Below, in pieces: positions 50,791 through 62,332 of a stretch of DNA of 64,000 nucleotides (the stretch's first letter is position 1; each line of letters begins with the position of its first letter). The notes below the pieces were generated by a model. That model made no database searches. It saw only the letters and a program-made list of their open reading frames with translations, and was not told the DNA's origin. Position numbers and translations under genes: made by a program. Origin of the DNA: Tubulanus polymorphus (taxonomy: Eukaryota > Nemertea > Palaeonemertea > Tubulaniformes > Tubulanidae); NCBI RefSeq assembly GCF_964204645.1, contig NC_134032.1, positions 10,224,275 to 10,288,274 on the forward strand, given 5' to 3'.

Positions 50791-51013
50791 TTTGCGCCGG
50801 ACACGTTTGATTAAACCGATATTTCGTTATAAAAGATCTCGTTGTAGCGAGGTTTGACTAGTATTACAGTGGAAATTTTATCGGTGGTACATGTATTTAT
50901 TTTCCAGAGTTGCAAAATTTGGTTTCATTTTTTGGTGCGCCGTATCCACTGCCTGGTAATACTCTCCGTACTAAGTTTTTTGACTTTGAATAGTACATAG
51001 CAGCTAAGGATCG

Positions 51014-51154
51014 GGGGCCAGTTGCACAGTTTGTGACTTAAGTCCAAAAGTGGTCTTAAATCTTAAGACTGGTCTCAAGTTGTTAGATTGGCTATAGAAC
51101 TAAGTTGGTCTTAGACTGGTCTTAAGTCTAAGCCATAACTATGCAACTGGCCCC
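51014..51154. mobile_element. Palindromic MITE (GGGGCCAGTTGCA ends)
   Basis: GGGGCCAGTTGCACAG is mirrored by TATGCAACTGGCCCC. The interior repeats GTGGTCTTAAATCTTAAGAC-type words. A decayed copy lies near 35720-36075, and a similar palindrome with GGGGCCAGTTTTATAGAC ends is at 63087-63195. Confidence 0.6.
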
Positions 51155-51553
51155 TGGAAGATTTGTTGAAGGCGTATCAAATTATCTAACTTTATCGGGT
51201 AATCTCAAACTCAAGCGGGTACAGATCAGTCGTCAGGAAAGATATTCAAAAAAATATTCAACGCAGGCTTAAACTGCAAATAACCCTCTTTAAACTCTGT
51301 AAAAATTGGAAATATAGCTTTAAGAGATACTTAGATATTTTGAAATTAATGAATGTTGCGATTTCTTTTACGCGCGGTTAAGATATGCGGTCCTTGGGGT
51401 CACATCGTCAGTGTTCTCAATTGTTGCGTTCAAAAATTCCAAGAAACGCCAGCAAATATCTGCATTTCGTTTCCTTAAAAATGGTGTATAAATTAATTTC
51501 GTCGAGCAAGGGACTGCAGAACTATATGATATTCAATCTAAACTTATGATTAA

Positions 51554-51640
51554 AAATGAGTGCAAATTATCGCAACAATGGGGACCTCGAGGGACCGCCA
51601 CAAAATGGCGCCTAGAAACTGGAAACTTCTTTATTTAAAA
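51554..51640. repeat. Dispersed repeat shared with 63283-63367
   Basis: About 85 bp containing GCAAATTATCGCAACAATGG and AATGGCGCCTAGAAACTGG is nearly identical to the stretch just beyond Cys-rich gene 3. Confidence 0.8.
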
Positions 51641-52015
51641 AAAAATTAGTTAAGTCACAAGTCACTCACTAATTAGTGTTTCTCAATTTTAAACAGCCTA
51701 ATTAAGTATATTGTAAACAAACATATGCATCAATAAACCAATATCAAGATTGCAGATTAAGACTATGGAGAATAAATCATTGCTATTATGTACAATATAT
51801 GATACAATAAAATGTAAAGTAAAATGTAAATGATACCTGAGAAATATAATCACCAATGAAGTCATACAACACAAAAATATCAAAAGCATACAACGCAGTA
51901 ATGTATCAGATCATCACAGTTTTTATAACATTGAATGAACTACCATTGACCACAACTCAGCCTTAGTAGCATTGGTATTGAAAATATTTCACCAATTGAC
52001 TATCGGCTGTGTAAA

Positions 52016-52765
52016 TGAATCCGGGTCATAATACCTCCGCCCAAAATACCTCCACCCAAATATCCCACACCCAGAATCCCTCCACCCAGAATACCCTCAT
52101 ATGTGTCCAAAATACCTCCAGGCCCTAGATCTAATGGGTTTATGCCTGAAGGACAAAAATTTGAACCAATTAGAAATATAATTTTTTAGAATGAATATTT
52201 TGTCCCCCCCCCCAAGTTTTAATTTACAGGCAATACTCAAATAAACCAAAGTTCTATAGTTTAAAAGTAGTTAATTGAGCAAAACAAAGTATAATGTTAA
52301 TTTCAGTGATCATAGTTGCACTTAAATGGAAATGAACTGAATTCAGTGTGTAAAGCGAAATGTAGTACATTGTTTTCTTAGATTATAGGACTAATTAATA
52401 TTCTATAATCTAAATATTGAATAGTTTCCAGAGAAATCTAGCATAAGATTAAAGACATGAGATAAACTAATTAATATTCCCAACCAAAACTAATTGCAAG
52501 TGAACATTGTCATTAATTGTTATTCAATTATTATTCAGTAGGTTTATATATACCGTAATACATTATATATGATCCTATACATGTATAATAGTCAATATTG
52601 GTGGTACTTTAAACATCTAAATAATATAATTATAGTATTTTTTTTAAATTCTGGGTGGAGGTATTTTGGACACATATGAGGGTATTCTGGGTGTAGGGAT
52701 TCTGGGTGTGGGATTTTGGACGGAGGCATTTTGGGCGGAGGTATTATGGGCGTATCCCGTGTAAA
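52016..52765. mobile_element. Nested small foldback element with 11-14 bp repeat arms
   Basis: The left arm (about 52016-52120) is a run of CCTCCACCCARAATA-type units. The right arm (about 52651-52765) is its reverse complement (CTGGGTGGAGGTATTTTGG). The ~530 bp spacer has no gene. It sits inside the larger foldback element. Confidence 0.75.
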
Positions 52766-52879
52766 TAGAAGGTCCATCAAAATACCTATTTGTAAAATTC
52801 AACAACTTAAGTGTCATACTAAGTTGACCAGCACTGAGTAAGGCGGACGCAACTGTACACATATGGATGAAGAGTATAA

Positions 52880-53710
52880 TTTGGTAACAGGTAAAAATCC
52901 CTCCTAGGTAAAAAAAAACCCAAAATCCCCCCAAATTTGATTTCACAGCAAAAGTCAATGAAATACTGTAATATTCTTTCGTTGAAAAACTTTAATAGTT
53001 TTGCAAAAATTTCCAATTTTCCCTGGTGTTTTTCACAATCACCTCGGATAATCTGTGTCTTTTACCGTGCAGTAAAAATCCCCTTGGTAAAAATCCCCAA
53101 TTCTTCAAAGTAGGTAAAAATCCCCCTCCTTCTGAATGTAGTTTAATTTTACTTGAGCCCATTACAGGATCGATAATTCAAATGTAGAACATTTGCGAAC
53201 AATTTGCGGAAGCGTGTAATATTTCATTTTAAAGAAGTAAATCACATTTTGCATTTTCCTGGATACGTCCTCGTCAAGTTTTATTACTATTATATTTTCA
53301 TCACTTGAATTAATTATTTTCTTTTGTAATACAGTCAACCCCCGATATACCATCCACATCGGTGAAGAAAATTTTGACGGTATAGAGAGTATGACGGTAT
53401 ATATCGTGGGTATTTTACTATGTATTTGTTAAGAGATGTACATTGCCCACAATTTAAATTTTTCATCAAATTTCGCAAATATCTGCTCAGGGTAAAGAAA
53501 CGTTCTGTTAATTCTGCTGTTCGCGGTAATCTGGGACAGTTCCCTCTACTTATAATTTTCTTGCCACTTATGGTCAAATAGTGGCTGTGCATCTGTAAAA
53601 TAGACAGTTCGACGATGGTATATAAAACGGCTAGTGGTAAAAATACTCAGGGTTAAATTCCCCTAAAATCCAAATTCCTCAAAGTAGGTAAAAATCGCCC
53701 TCCTTCTGAA
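52880..53710. repeat. Scattered GGTAAAAATCCCC repeats and a TA-type MITE copy
   Basis: GTAGGTAAAAATCCCCCTCC, followed by TTCTGAATGTAGT, occurs near 53110 and 53690 with shorter relatives near 52890 and 53070. A decayed relative of the 8505-8666 MITE starts at 53332. No gene seen. Confidence 0.5.
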
Positions 53711-53939
53711 TGTAGTGTAAGTAGATACAATCTTAAGGTCAATTAATTCATATTTATGATACATATATCTAATTTATTATTGTGGAACATCTTAAGGATA
53801 TCATGATCATACAAACTTTGAATTAAAACATTACTACAAATTAACACAGTTCATCGCACATTTCAAATATACTACACTAGCTTGAATCTTAAATATCTAG
53901 AATTAAAAGTTCACTATTGCTTATAACTTCATGGCATAC

Positions 53940-55650
53940 TGCCCGATCCTCTCCCAGACCGGTGATCCTACTGCTACCCCAATACCACTGATACCAGTGA
54001 TACTGTCCGATCCTTCAGGAGACCGGTGATACTACTGCTACCCCGATACCACTGTTACCAGTGATACTGTCCGATCCTTCTGGAGACCGGTGATACTACT
54101 GATACCCCGATACCACTGATACCAGTGATACTGCCCGATCCTTCTGGAGACCGGTGATACTACTGCTACCCCGATACCACTGTTACCAGTGATACTGCCC
54201 GATCCTCTCCGAGACCGGTGATACTACTGCTACCCCGATACCACTGTTACCAGTGATACTGCCCGATCCTCTCCGAGACCGGTGATACTACTGCTACCCC
54301 GATACCACTGTTACCAGTGATACTGGCCGATCCTCTCCGAGACCGGTGATACTACTGCTACCCCGATACCATTGTTACCAGTGATACTGCCCGATCCTTC
54401 TGGAGACCGGTGATACTACTGCTACCCCAATACCACTGATACCAGTGATACTGCCCGATCCTTCAGGAGACCGGTGATACTACTGCTACCCCGATACCAC
54501 TGTTACCAGTGATACTGTCCGATCCTTCTGGAGACCGGTGATACTACTGCTACCCCGATACCACTGATACCAGTGATACTGCCCGATCCTTCAGGAGACC
54601 GATGATACTACTGCTACCCCGATACCACTGTTACCAGTGATACTGTCCGATCCTCTCAGAGACCGATGATACTACTGCTACCCCGATACCACTGTTACCA
54701 GTGATACTGTCCGATCCTCTCCGAGACCGGTGATACTACTGCTACCCCGATACCACTGATACCAGTGATACTGTCCGATCCTTCTGGAGACCGGTGATAT
54801 ACTGCTACCCCGATAGCACTGATACCAGTGATACTGTCCGATCCTCTCGGAGACCGGTGATACTACTGCTACCTCGATACCACTGATACCAGTGATACTG
54901 TCCGATCCTTCTGGAGACCGGTGATACTACTGCTACCCCGATACCACTGTTACCAGTGATACTGCCCGATCCTCTCCGAGACCGGTGATACTACTGCTAC
55001 CCCGATACCACTGATACCAGTGATACTGCCCGATCCTTCTGGGGACCGGTGATACTACTGCTACCCCGATACCACTGATACCAGTGATACTGCCCGATCC
55101 TTCTGGAGACCGGTGATACTACTGCTACCCCGATACCACTGTTACCAGTGATACTGCCCGATCCTTCTGGAGACCGGTGATACTACTGCTACCCCGATAC
55201 CACTGTTAACAGTGATACTGTCCGATCCTCTCCGAGACCGGTGATACTACTGCTACCCCGATACCACTGATACCAGTGATACTGCCCGATCCTCTCGGAG
55301 ACCGGTGATACTACTGCTACCCCGATACCACTGTTACCAGTGATACTGTCCGATCCTCTCCGAGACCGGTGATACTACTGCTACCCCGATACCACTGTTA
55401 CCAGTGATACTGTCCGATCCTCTCCGAGACCGGTGATACTACTGCTACCCCGATACCACTGATACCAGTGATACTGTCCGATCCTCTCCGAGACCGGTGA
55501 TACTACTGCTACCCCGATACCACTGTTACCAGTGATACTGTCCGATCCTCTCCGAGACCGGTGATACTAGTGATTCCACGATACCACTGATACCAGCGAT
55601 ACTGTCCGATCCTCTCCGAGACCGGTGATACTACTGATACCCCGATACCA
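53940..55650 (+). repeat. 64 bp tandem repeat array, ~27 copies
   Basis: The unit runs GATCCTCTCCGAGACCGGTG, ATACTACTGCTACCCCGATA, CCACTGTTACCAGTGATACT, GCCC. Successive starts at 54201 and 54265 give the 64 bp period. Variation is confined to a few positions (CTCTCCGAG or CTTCTGGAG; GTTACC or GATACC), suggesting recent amplification or homogenisation. Confidence 0.95.
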
Positions 55651-56004
55651 CTGATACCAGTATTGCTACGGATGCTTTCGGCCCGTGTTGTATGCGGTGG
55701 TAATGTCCTGTTCTCACTGTATTGTCCCATCGCGCCCTCTACATAGCCGCCATCTTGAAACGGTGTTCTGGTACACCACTGACTAACCCAACTTTAATGT
55801 TCCAATATAGTTTCAAAATATAAACGCCCTCATTCCGTGACAAATGCCTTTATTTGTCATTCGTATCTATATCAGACATCAAAAATGGAATTAGAATTGT
55901 AATCGGATCCACTTCAAATTATTCTCGAATTTTGGATTTCAAGTCAGAACTGTATATTGTACAAGAAATCGAATTTCGCACCATATCTTTTGCCGACGTA
56001 TTTA

Positions 56005-57247
56005 TTAACCGGAACAATCCTGAAAAAAAATGAATAAAAATAAACACATATTTCTACTCTGACTACAAACTTAGTCAATCTTTCAGACCTACATTAAATA
56101 AGATAGCAATAACAGAGGTGGATTAAGTCCCCCTATTTTTCCAAGATAACATATTATGGCACACTTTAATTTTGTTTTCGAATATTCACTCCTTTTGTAG
56201 TCGGCACCAAGGACGACGTTTTTTTTAATGATTCTTCAATAATGAAAATGCCATATACGGTACTGACACGTGAGTATCGTTGGAAGCTTACAACTCCAGC
56301 TACATGGAACTGAATTTCGTGTCCACGGAAACCGGTGCATTTCTTTCTTTCCTTCTTAACAGGTCGCGTTGGTCGAGAGCCCCGACAGGCGTTAATTGCC
56401 CCTTTGGGACTCGCTCTTCGAGTGCCGGTACTATAATGTGCTTACAACGAAGTTTTTGGGGTTATTCTAAATATCCGGATCTTTGCCCCTGAATAACGGA
56501 ACCTTTTCCATATATAAACTAGGTGATTTCAAACTAAGTGGTGTGCTAAAATAGTCTCCAGACAGGCCTATGCATGACCCTAAAGAGGTCCATGTTCGTC
56601 TTGCTTTAGGCCTACATAGATCGGATCTACTAAAGACTAACATAATCTCGGATTATTCATCTAACAAAGTTACGGCCTTTCTTGTGTTGCCCGACACTCT
56701 GAAAACAGCCAGTTCGTAATTAACACTTGTACAGTTTCATTTACCCCTCCATTCTCTTCTCGCATGGTACGACAGATACATTCAGGCTTGTCGTTATCCG
56801 CGGAGCATTCCTGGTCGGCGTAAAATCGGCACAGTTCGACGCACTCGTCCTCGGTGAGCCCAGTACAGCTTTGTTTACAGAAGCCATCGTCTCCTCGGCA
56901 AGTCTCATCAGCAATCTCACAGAGAGACACGCACGACGCATCTGGTCCACTGGGGCCGTTGCATTTTGTTTCGCAAGATTCCAACGCCCAAGCGTCAAGA
57001 GCCAAATACCCTAAAAAGATACGGCCAAACATTTCAGAAAGAAACTTCGGACATGTTTAAGGAGATGGCTTCATGAATCCCCTTTGACATCAACTAACTA
57101 CCTCTCTGCAGCACCAGCCATGATTCATTAAAAGGATTAGATCACAATTAAGTAAATTAATGGTGTCATAGGGGGAAGTCGACCGATCATGTGCCTACCT
57201 AGAACTACTAATCCACAAATTGCGCATAAACTTTTTCGAGAAGCCAT
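56005..57247 (-). CDS. Secreted cysteine-rich protein, family member 1
   Basis: Not recognised as a known family. Three exons join in phase: 57199-57247, 56745-57010 and 56005-56019, giving 109 aa. A signal peptide (MASRKSLCAICG...ALDAWA) is split across exons 1 and 2. The mature part is rich in Cx3C pairs: Cys 29/33, 43/47, 61/65 and 73/77, plus 54, 85, 94 and 96, with a final Cys in the short last exon (D-C-S-G-stop). Exon 2 reads on without splicing to 56670 (129 aa), but the GTAAAT donor at 56744 and the CAG acceptor at 56020 are matched in all three copies. AATAAA at 55854-55849. A non-coding first exon probably ends at the GTAAGT donor at 57356. Two CX3C-Xn-CX3C units recall helical hairpin folds, which is only a resemblance. 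Confidence 0.72.
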
Positions 57248-57356
57248 CTTCTTTTCTACAAGACCGCTGAAAAAGACACGAAAACGAGTAACTGGGGAAG
57301 ATTGATTGCAGCATAAATCATTCTTTATAGATAAATTATCATGAAATGATACTTAC

Positions 57357-57420
57357 ATTTAACAAGTGAAGAAATGTAGTTGTTCAGTGCTATCGTTGCC
57401 TGGGTCTCAACTGAAGTGAG
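57357..57420 (-). other. Predicted non-coding first exon of Cys-rich gene 1
   Basis: Minus strand ...CACTTGTTAAAT followed by GTAAGTATC. The matching segment of copy 2 (AATGTGAGTATT, donor at 60162) is conserved, with AGGCAACGATAGCACTGAAC-like sequence upstream. The 5' end is unknown. A 92-codon open frame over this region is not conserved in copy 2. Confidence 0.4.
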
Positions 57421-57699
57421 GCACTAGAGATTACGGAACACTCTTGATTTTCTGGAACAAGCTGCATTTGATGGTATCGATATGTACATAAAAAGTTCAT
57501 ACATGCCCATATTGATATAGCTCTACGTATGAGATTTTCATAAGTTTCTATACATTCGCGGCTTATGCATGCATACATACGTACGTACGTGTACATTGCC
57601 TTTAGCGATATGGAACTTAAAGCTTTGAACAGAAATTTCTGCATCAGATCTGCCTTTTCGGGCCTCATGTCATCCCATAAGGATCATCTATTGTAACCA

Positions 57700-58990
57700 C
57701 CTATTGTATCATATTATGTAGTACAGCTTCTTTTTCTCTCTCTTATGCTGCAACCACCATGACACGTAGACACAAACATATCAGTTGATAATAATATCAA
57801 GACAGCGTTTTCTTGTGTTCATCATAGCCTAGAGAACACCATGACAGTTATAACGGTTCTGTAGAGCATCGGTAAATTCTCGTTCAATTTTTTAAAGAAA
57901 ATGGAATTTGAAAGACGTAATTTCTATTTCAAAGAATCAGTACATATTACTAGGCCGAACATATCTATTTATTCTTTATTTGTCATCTGGAAAACCGGAA
58001 ATCAGTATCAATTTTACACGGGTTCTAAAACCTCGCACAAACTGGTTATCATCTATCGGCATCCAGGCCACTAAAATACAAATAGGCCGGGGCTGAAACT
58101 AAACTAGGACTCGTAGTTACCGTCCGTTCATATAGTATCCATCTAAAACGCGGAATCAGTACCAGACCTGTTTCCAACCTGGTACATCCCTGGTTACTGA
58201 TCGGAGATTCCTAGACATTGTTGTAGAGTCACCAGCACTCACTGGTGCTGTAGCAGAATTACAAATACACTACGGTGCTGAATGGGGAGGGACAAACCAA
58301 GGTGCCAAGGATCGAACCCGTTCTATAGATAGTGCACGGTAAATCGCTGCTAGGAGAAAAACTCGCGGACAATAAATAAAGATACTTAATTTCTAAGTTT
58401 AATAAGAACCTATTACGATTTTTTAACTTATCAATAGCTTATTCGTTAGATATTTCAAAACCATTTTCTTTTAGATAATCCATCAATAAGTACATCATAT
58501 TTATTTACATACTTTTACTAAACCCTCGCCTGCCAGATAAAGAATCCATCGACTGCCACAGTAGCTTTCTCAACTCGACCTCCTATTGCTATACACAAAT
58601 ATCTATGAATTCTTTACAAAGGATCTATTGTGATATTAGTTCAGTGAAAATCCAAAAGAGGGGGTAGAACATCGAAATAGACTTTAGACCCCAGCATTAG
58701 CATCATGATCACTAGGAATCATGTCCACCAATAGACCCGGTTCGAATCTAGGACACCGGGCGTGTTGATCGCCGTAGACCCAGGGTTAGAATCTATCCCG
58801 CTAGAATTCAGATAAGTTTATTTGTGAACGGCTTAGCTAGCTGCGGGGGAAACGGGGTTGGACACGTCAACTAATATACTTAGGCAGGTTTCGAGTTCGA
58901 ATCTACGAAGTTTTAATCATTGGGGCCGGTCCAATTTGCTAAGATGTCTTCTTCTCACAGGCCCCGGCACCATCGTACTTTTTTTTACAA
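57700..58990. repeat. Intergenic with fragments of the palindromic complex and tRNA-like repeats
   Basis: 58470-58690 matches the inverted module of the 37-46 kb complex (CTCGCCTGCCAG, AAGGATCTATTGTG, GTTCAGTGAAAATCC). 58700-58900 carries GGTTCGAATC words, with a GCTAGCTGCGGG-type body shared with 50160-50250 and 61960-62170. No gene seen. Confidence 0.55.
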
Positions 58991-59239
58991 ATCATCTAGA
59001 TTACGAAACATTTTTCAGGTGCCAATTAAGTTTGAAAATAACGCAACCATACGATTCAAATATCTTTATTTTGCATTAGTTACTATCTCATCAGACATGA
59101 AAATAAGAATTAGTGTTTTAATCGAATCCACCTTCACGCCTTCAATTATTTCAAACTCCAAAGAGGTAGATGCTAAGTTGGTATCGTGTAATTTCGAATC
59201 TAACAATTAACAATTCTGCAAAGTCCGAAAACGTTTCCT

Positions 59240-59310
59240 ATAGTGCTAGTAATTTAGTCGGCGTTTCGACTATATTCTAATAGTCATCTTCAGCAATATA
59301 ACTCGGACTT
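59240..59310 (-). ncRNA. Degenerate hammerhead-like motif
   Basis: Minus strand CTGAAGA (59293-59287), a 6 bp stem GACTAT/ATAGTC, then GAAACGCC. It has the same extra U before stem II as the 11281 motif. No clear NUH cleavage triplet follows. Confidence 0.25.
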
Positions 59311-59346
59311 TGTCCATCGATAACATTGCGGGATTCTCAATTGCTC

Positions 59347-59467
59347 GTAGGTTTCATCCTCCCTCGGCAGGGATTCGAACCTGATCATGGCATCGCTACA
59401 CTCAGCCGCGGCACGAACCGTGGCTATCTCGATGCCATCAGGTTCGAATCCCCGCCGAGGGAGGATG
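59347..59467. repeat. Long hairpin of two opposed tRNA T-arm-like sequences
   Basis: CCTCCCTCGGCAGGGATTCG plus AACCTGATCATGGCATCG is mirrored almost perfectly by CGATGCCATCAGGTTCGAAT plus CCCCGCCGAGGGAGG, with ~50 bp between. Both arms carry GGTTCGAATCC. It lies immediately 3' of exon 2 of the decayed Cys-rich gene, in its intron 2. Confidence 0.8.
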
Positions 59468-60239
59468 GGTCCGTTAGTCCATCGTTCATTTACCTTACTA
59501 TTCTCCTCCTATCGCATGGCATCGAGGATACATTCCGACTGGTTGTCGCTCGCCTTGCATTTCCACTCGGCGTACGAACGACAAAAGCCATCAGCTCCAT
59601 CACACGCGTCAAAAGCAATAATACAGAAAGACTGACATGATTTTCTATCCTCGGCAAGTTGACACTTTCCTACACAAAACATTCCCCAAGAATCTTTTTG
59701 CGCGCATGCGCCAATCACCAAATACCCTACAACAATACACCAGAAATTTCGGAAAAGTTTGAAAACCCGATGGTTTCATTAACCCCATACGACATCCTCA
59801 AATTACTCCTATAGACACTTCCAGAAAAAGATGTTTGCCTCCATAAATCCCCCTCCTACGACAACGTCCATCTACACCCCCGTCCTGAAGGTTCTTTCAA
59901 AAACATTTATCAACAGATTGAATCACCAAGGTAGGTAATCTAATGATGTCATTATGGGCTAGTCGACCAATCATATGTACCTACCTAAGACTCTACCAAT
60001 CCACAAATGACGCGAAGACCTATTTTTCCTGTAGCCATTTTTTTCGCTGAAAAAGACAGGGAAACGGGAGTAACCGGAGTAAACGGGGAAGTTAGAGAAA
60101 ATTGAATGCTGCATAAGCCAAGACCATTCTCTGAATATTAATGTCATTAAGGTAATACTCACATTCGATAAGAGGAAAAAAGAGTTGTTCAGTGCAGTCG
60201 TCGTTGCCTGGGATTGAACATGAGTGAAGTGCTAGAGAT

Positions 60240-61200
60240 TTTGAAAAGCCAAATAAATGCACCTGCATTTGATGGTTGTGACGTGTACATAAAAATTCCT
60301 TTGTTCATAGAAATTACTTCATATATTTTAAAAATACTTATTAATCATATGATTTCAGAACTTTCTATACATTCAAGGCTTATGTTGTATGTATATTTGA
60401 AATTTTGAACTGAAATTTCATAGTATTATCACTGATCTGTTCGGCTCTGGGATCCAGTTTCAGTGTTGTAAATTAGATTCATACTATGAGTCAGAATTAG
60501 TTTGTTTTTCAATGGGCTAATTCTGTGGGGCATACCCGAAATTCAGACGCATCTATGTTTCGACGCTTCGATACTTCATCGCTGATAATGGGATATTGGC
60601 AACTACAGATGGCGTGACGAGCACTCAAATGATTGCGTAAAAAACTACTTAAATCTAAATACCTTTCGGAACCTTGATGTTTTTAAGAGATCCAACTTTT
60701 AAACTGGCTAAATTTATCAAATTTCGTAGGTCTAGATGTAAATAGATCCCTCCGGTAGTATGGAAATAGTATGTCGTAAATAACGTTCGTTATGTTTTCT
60801 GTTATTTCCTGTTTCTTTAAATAATTGTAAATACTGTTTTCCTCCATATACCATGGAAATGGTTGGAGTGTAATTCGTATTCGTATTGAGCTTTCCTAAC
60901 ACCTTTTTATGTAAAATTTTACAATTACTTAATGCTGTGAATAACAATATCCTAATTGAACTCACTAGATTAGTAAATGTTGGCCTCAAGTTACTCAAGT
61001 AAATTTCATGTATACGTATATATTATACCCATTATTATTCTATTCCATGTGTATTTTTGTTTTCATGTTTTAAGTTTTGTAAATAATACATTTTCATTGT
61101 ATAAATTGATCTAACCTGTAACTCTATGTACCAATGTTTGGTTAGAGAGAAATAAACCATCATATTCTAATTTATTCTGAACTAAACCTAGAATCTACAT
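60240..61200. other. Intergenic, no gene seen
   Basis: AT-rich sequence upstream of Cys-rich member 2. It holds a second copy of the retroposon 3' end (CCTCCATATACCATGGAAAT near 60840, short CGTATT-like tail). No coding signal supported. Confidence 0.5.
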
Positions 61201-61264
61201 TACTATACATTGCGGAGAAAAGATAACACCTGTTTGACGCGTGCAAGGCTGAATCGACGTGGAG

Positions 61265-61585
61265 CATTAGTGCGGTGATATTTCAGTGAAAATCCAACAG
61301 AGGGGGTACAACATCGAAAAACCCTTAAGACCCCTGAGAAAATGACGAAAAACTTCCCGAAATGAAAATATACAGTGACATGAATACGTTGATGAATTCG
61401 AAACATATTCAAATTACTCGTAAATTAATTAAACAGGCAACCTAATTATTTGTCTAACGTATTTGAACTTATTTCGAAACGACTGTTTCATTATCGTCTG
61501 ACACCAGTTTGATGGGTTTCTGGTGTGGAATTTCTACAATTCAGTCGTTTCTAAATAAGTTCAAAATACGTTGCCTGATGAATTG
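61265..61585. repeat. Isolated inverted module plus hinge of the palindromic complex
   Basis: AGTGAAAATCCAACAGAGGG through CGTATTTGAACTTATTTCG to CGAAACGACTG, then a ~60 bp hinge and CAGTCGTTTCTAAATAAG. This is the same order as in the 37-46 kb complex. Confidence 0.7.
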
Positions 61586-61959
61586 ACAAGTAACTTGAAT
61601 AGATTTCGAATGCAAAGGTGTATGCTGTACATTTAACTGGTTACCATCTATTCAGCGTCTTGGTAATGAATTATTTTCTCCACAAAAAATTTACAATTAA
61701 GAAAATATGTAAGGAAGATGGTTGATTTACAATATGGAGAGGGACAACAAGCAAGCTATAAAAGCCGAACACAACAACAAGTGCTGAGGCGAGGTGCCCC
61801 AGTGCGTCCACATACCAAAGAATCATAACAGTCATAGGCACGTGTTCGAACCTCAGGCACTTCTGTTTATCCGATCTATACAACATAAAGACCACTTAAA
61901 GTCACCGTCAACAGACTGGGTTCGAACTACCTCGCGAATCTCCTGTAGACTATGCATTC

Positions 61960-62170
61960 TGCATCAGGATCGCTAGGAATCACGCGTATCAGTGGACCCG
62001 GTTCGAATCTGAGACACCGCAGGTCGTTCTCTCTTAGCGCAGGTCCGGGGTTCGAATCTGTCCCGCCGGAATTCGGATCAGATTATTTGCCAACGGCTAG
62101 CTGTAACCAAAATGCTGTTGGGCTCAACTGATCTACTGATATAGGCAGGTTTTGCCGAGTTAGAATATGT
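61960..62170. repeat. tRNA-like SINE remnant with two GGTTCGAATC boxes
   Basis: CCCGGTTCGAATCTGAGACA and GGGGTTCGAATCTGTCCCGC are followed by a GCCAACGGCTAGCTGTAACC body also seen near 50160-50250 and 58740-58890. No cloverleaf can be drawn. Confidence 0.5.
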
Positions 62171-62216
62171 CAAGTTTGTCCGATCGTTCACGTCTAGGGT
62201 CCGAATAATGCACCAT

Positions 62217-62332
62217 GTTAACAAATAAAAACCCACAGTTAGGTCTGTAAAACAGTTTATTTTTCCGGCAGTATCGAAGCTTTAACTAAACCCCTTTTTC
62301 ACTGACCTAACTGTGGGTTTTTATTTGTTAAC
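62217..62332. mobile_element. Small MITE with perfect 29 bp inverted ends
   Basis: GTTAACAAATAAAAACCCAC plus AGTTAGGTC (62217-62245) is exactly the reverse complement of 62304-62332. Total 116 bp. TGCACCATGT occurs before it (62209-62218) and again at 62366-62375. Confidence 0.75.

Larger units (their letters stand above)
50403..55779. mobile_element. Foldback-type transposon with tandem-repeat arms
   Basis: The ends are inverted: GTGGTGTACCAGAACACCGT at 50403 mirrors the sequence ending at 55779, and homology continues ~120 bp (TTTCAAGATGGCGGCTATGT; GGGCCGAAAGCATCCGTAGC). Next to each end is the same 64 bp tandem repeat in opposite orientation: about 4 copies on the left and about 27 on the right. 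The ~3.1 kb centre has no transposase frame. The architecture matches foldback elements. Confidence 0.8.
59207..60038 (-). pseudogene. Secreted cysteine-rich protein, family member 2 (decayed)
   Basis: Matches exons 1-3 of its neighbours at 59985-60038, 59494-59726 and 59207-59215. Relative to them, exon 1 has two extra bases near its end, which puts TAG just before the donor. Exon 2 has lost about 16 codons between two cysteines (GFC...RSYA) and has an in-frame TAG after DAMR. Exon 3 is reduced to N-C-stop. Splice sites and the AATAAA at 59070-59065 are still present. The defects make a functional secreted product unlikely, though a shorter protein from another start cannot be excluded. Confidence 0.7.

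Noticed and set aside
53940-55650. Regular repeat array considered as CRISPR-like
   Set aside because: Units are contiguous 64 bp repeats without unique spacers, in a eukaryotic context; it is a minisatellite arm of a foldback element.
56727-57060. Plus-strand frames opposite Cys-rich exon 2 (and 63396-63758)
   Set aside because: Antisense shadows; the minus strand has the signal peptide, cysteine pattern and splice sites.
57390-57668. 92-codon minus-strand frame upstream of Cys-rich gene 1
   Set aside because: The homologous region upstream of copy 2 is not open; it better fits the 5' UTR and promoter.
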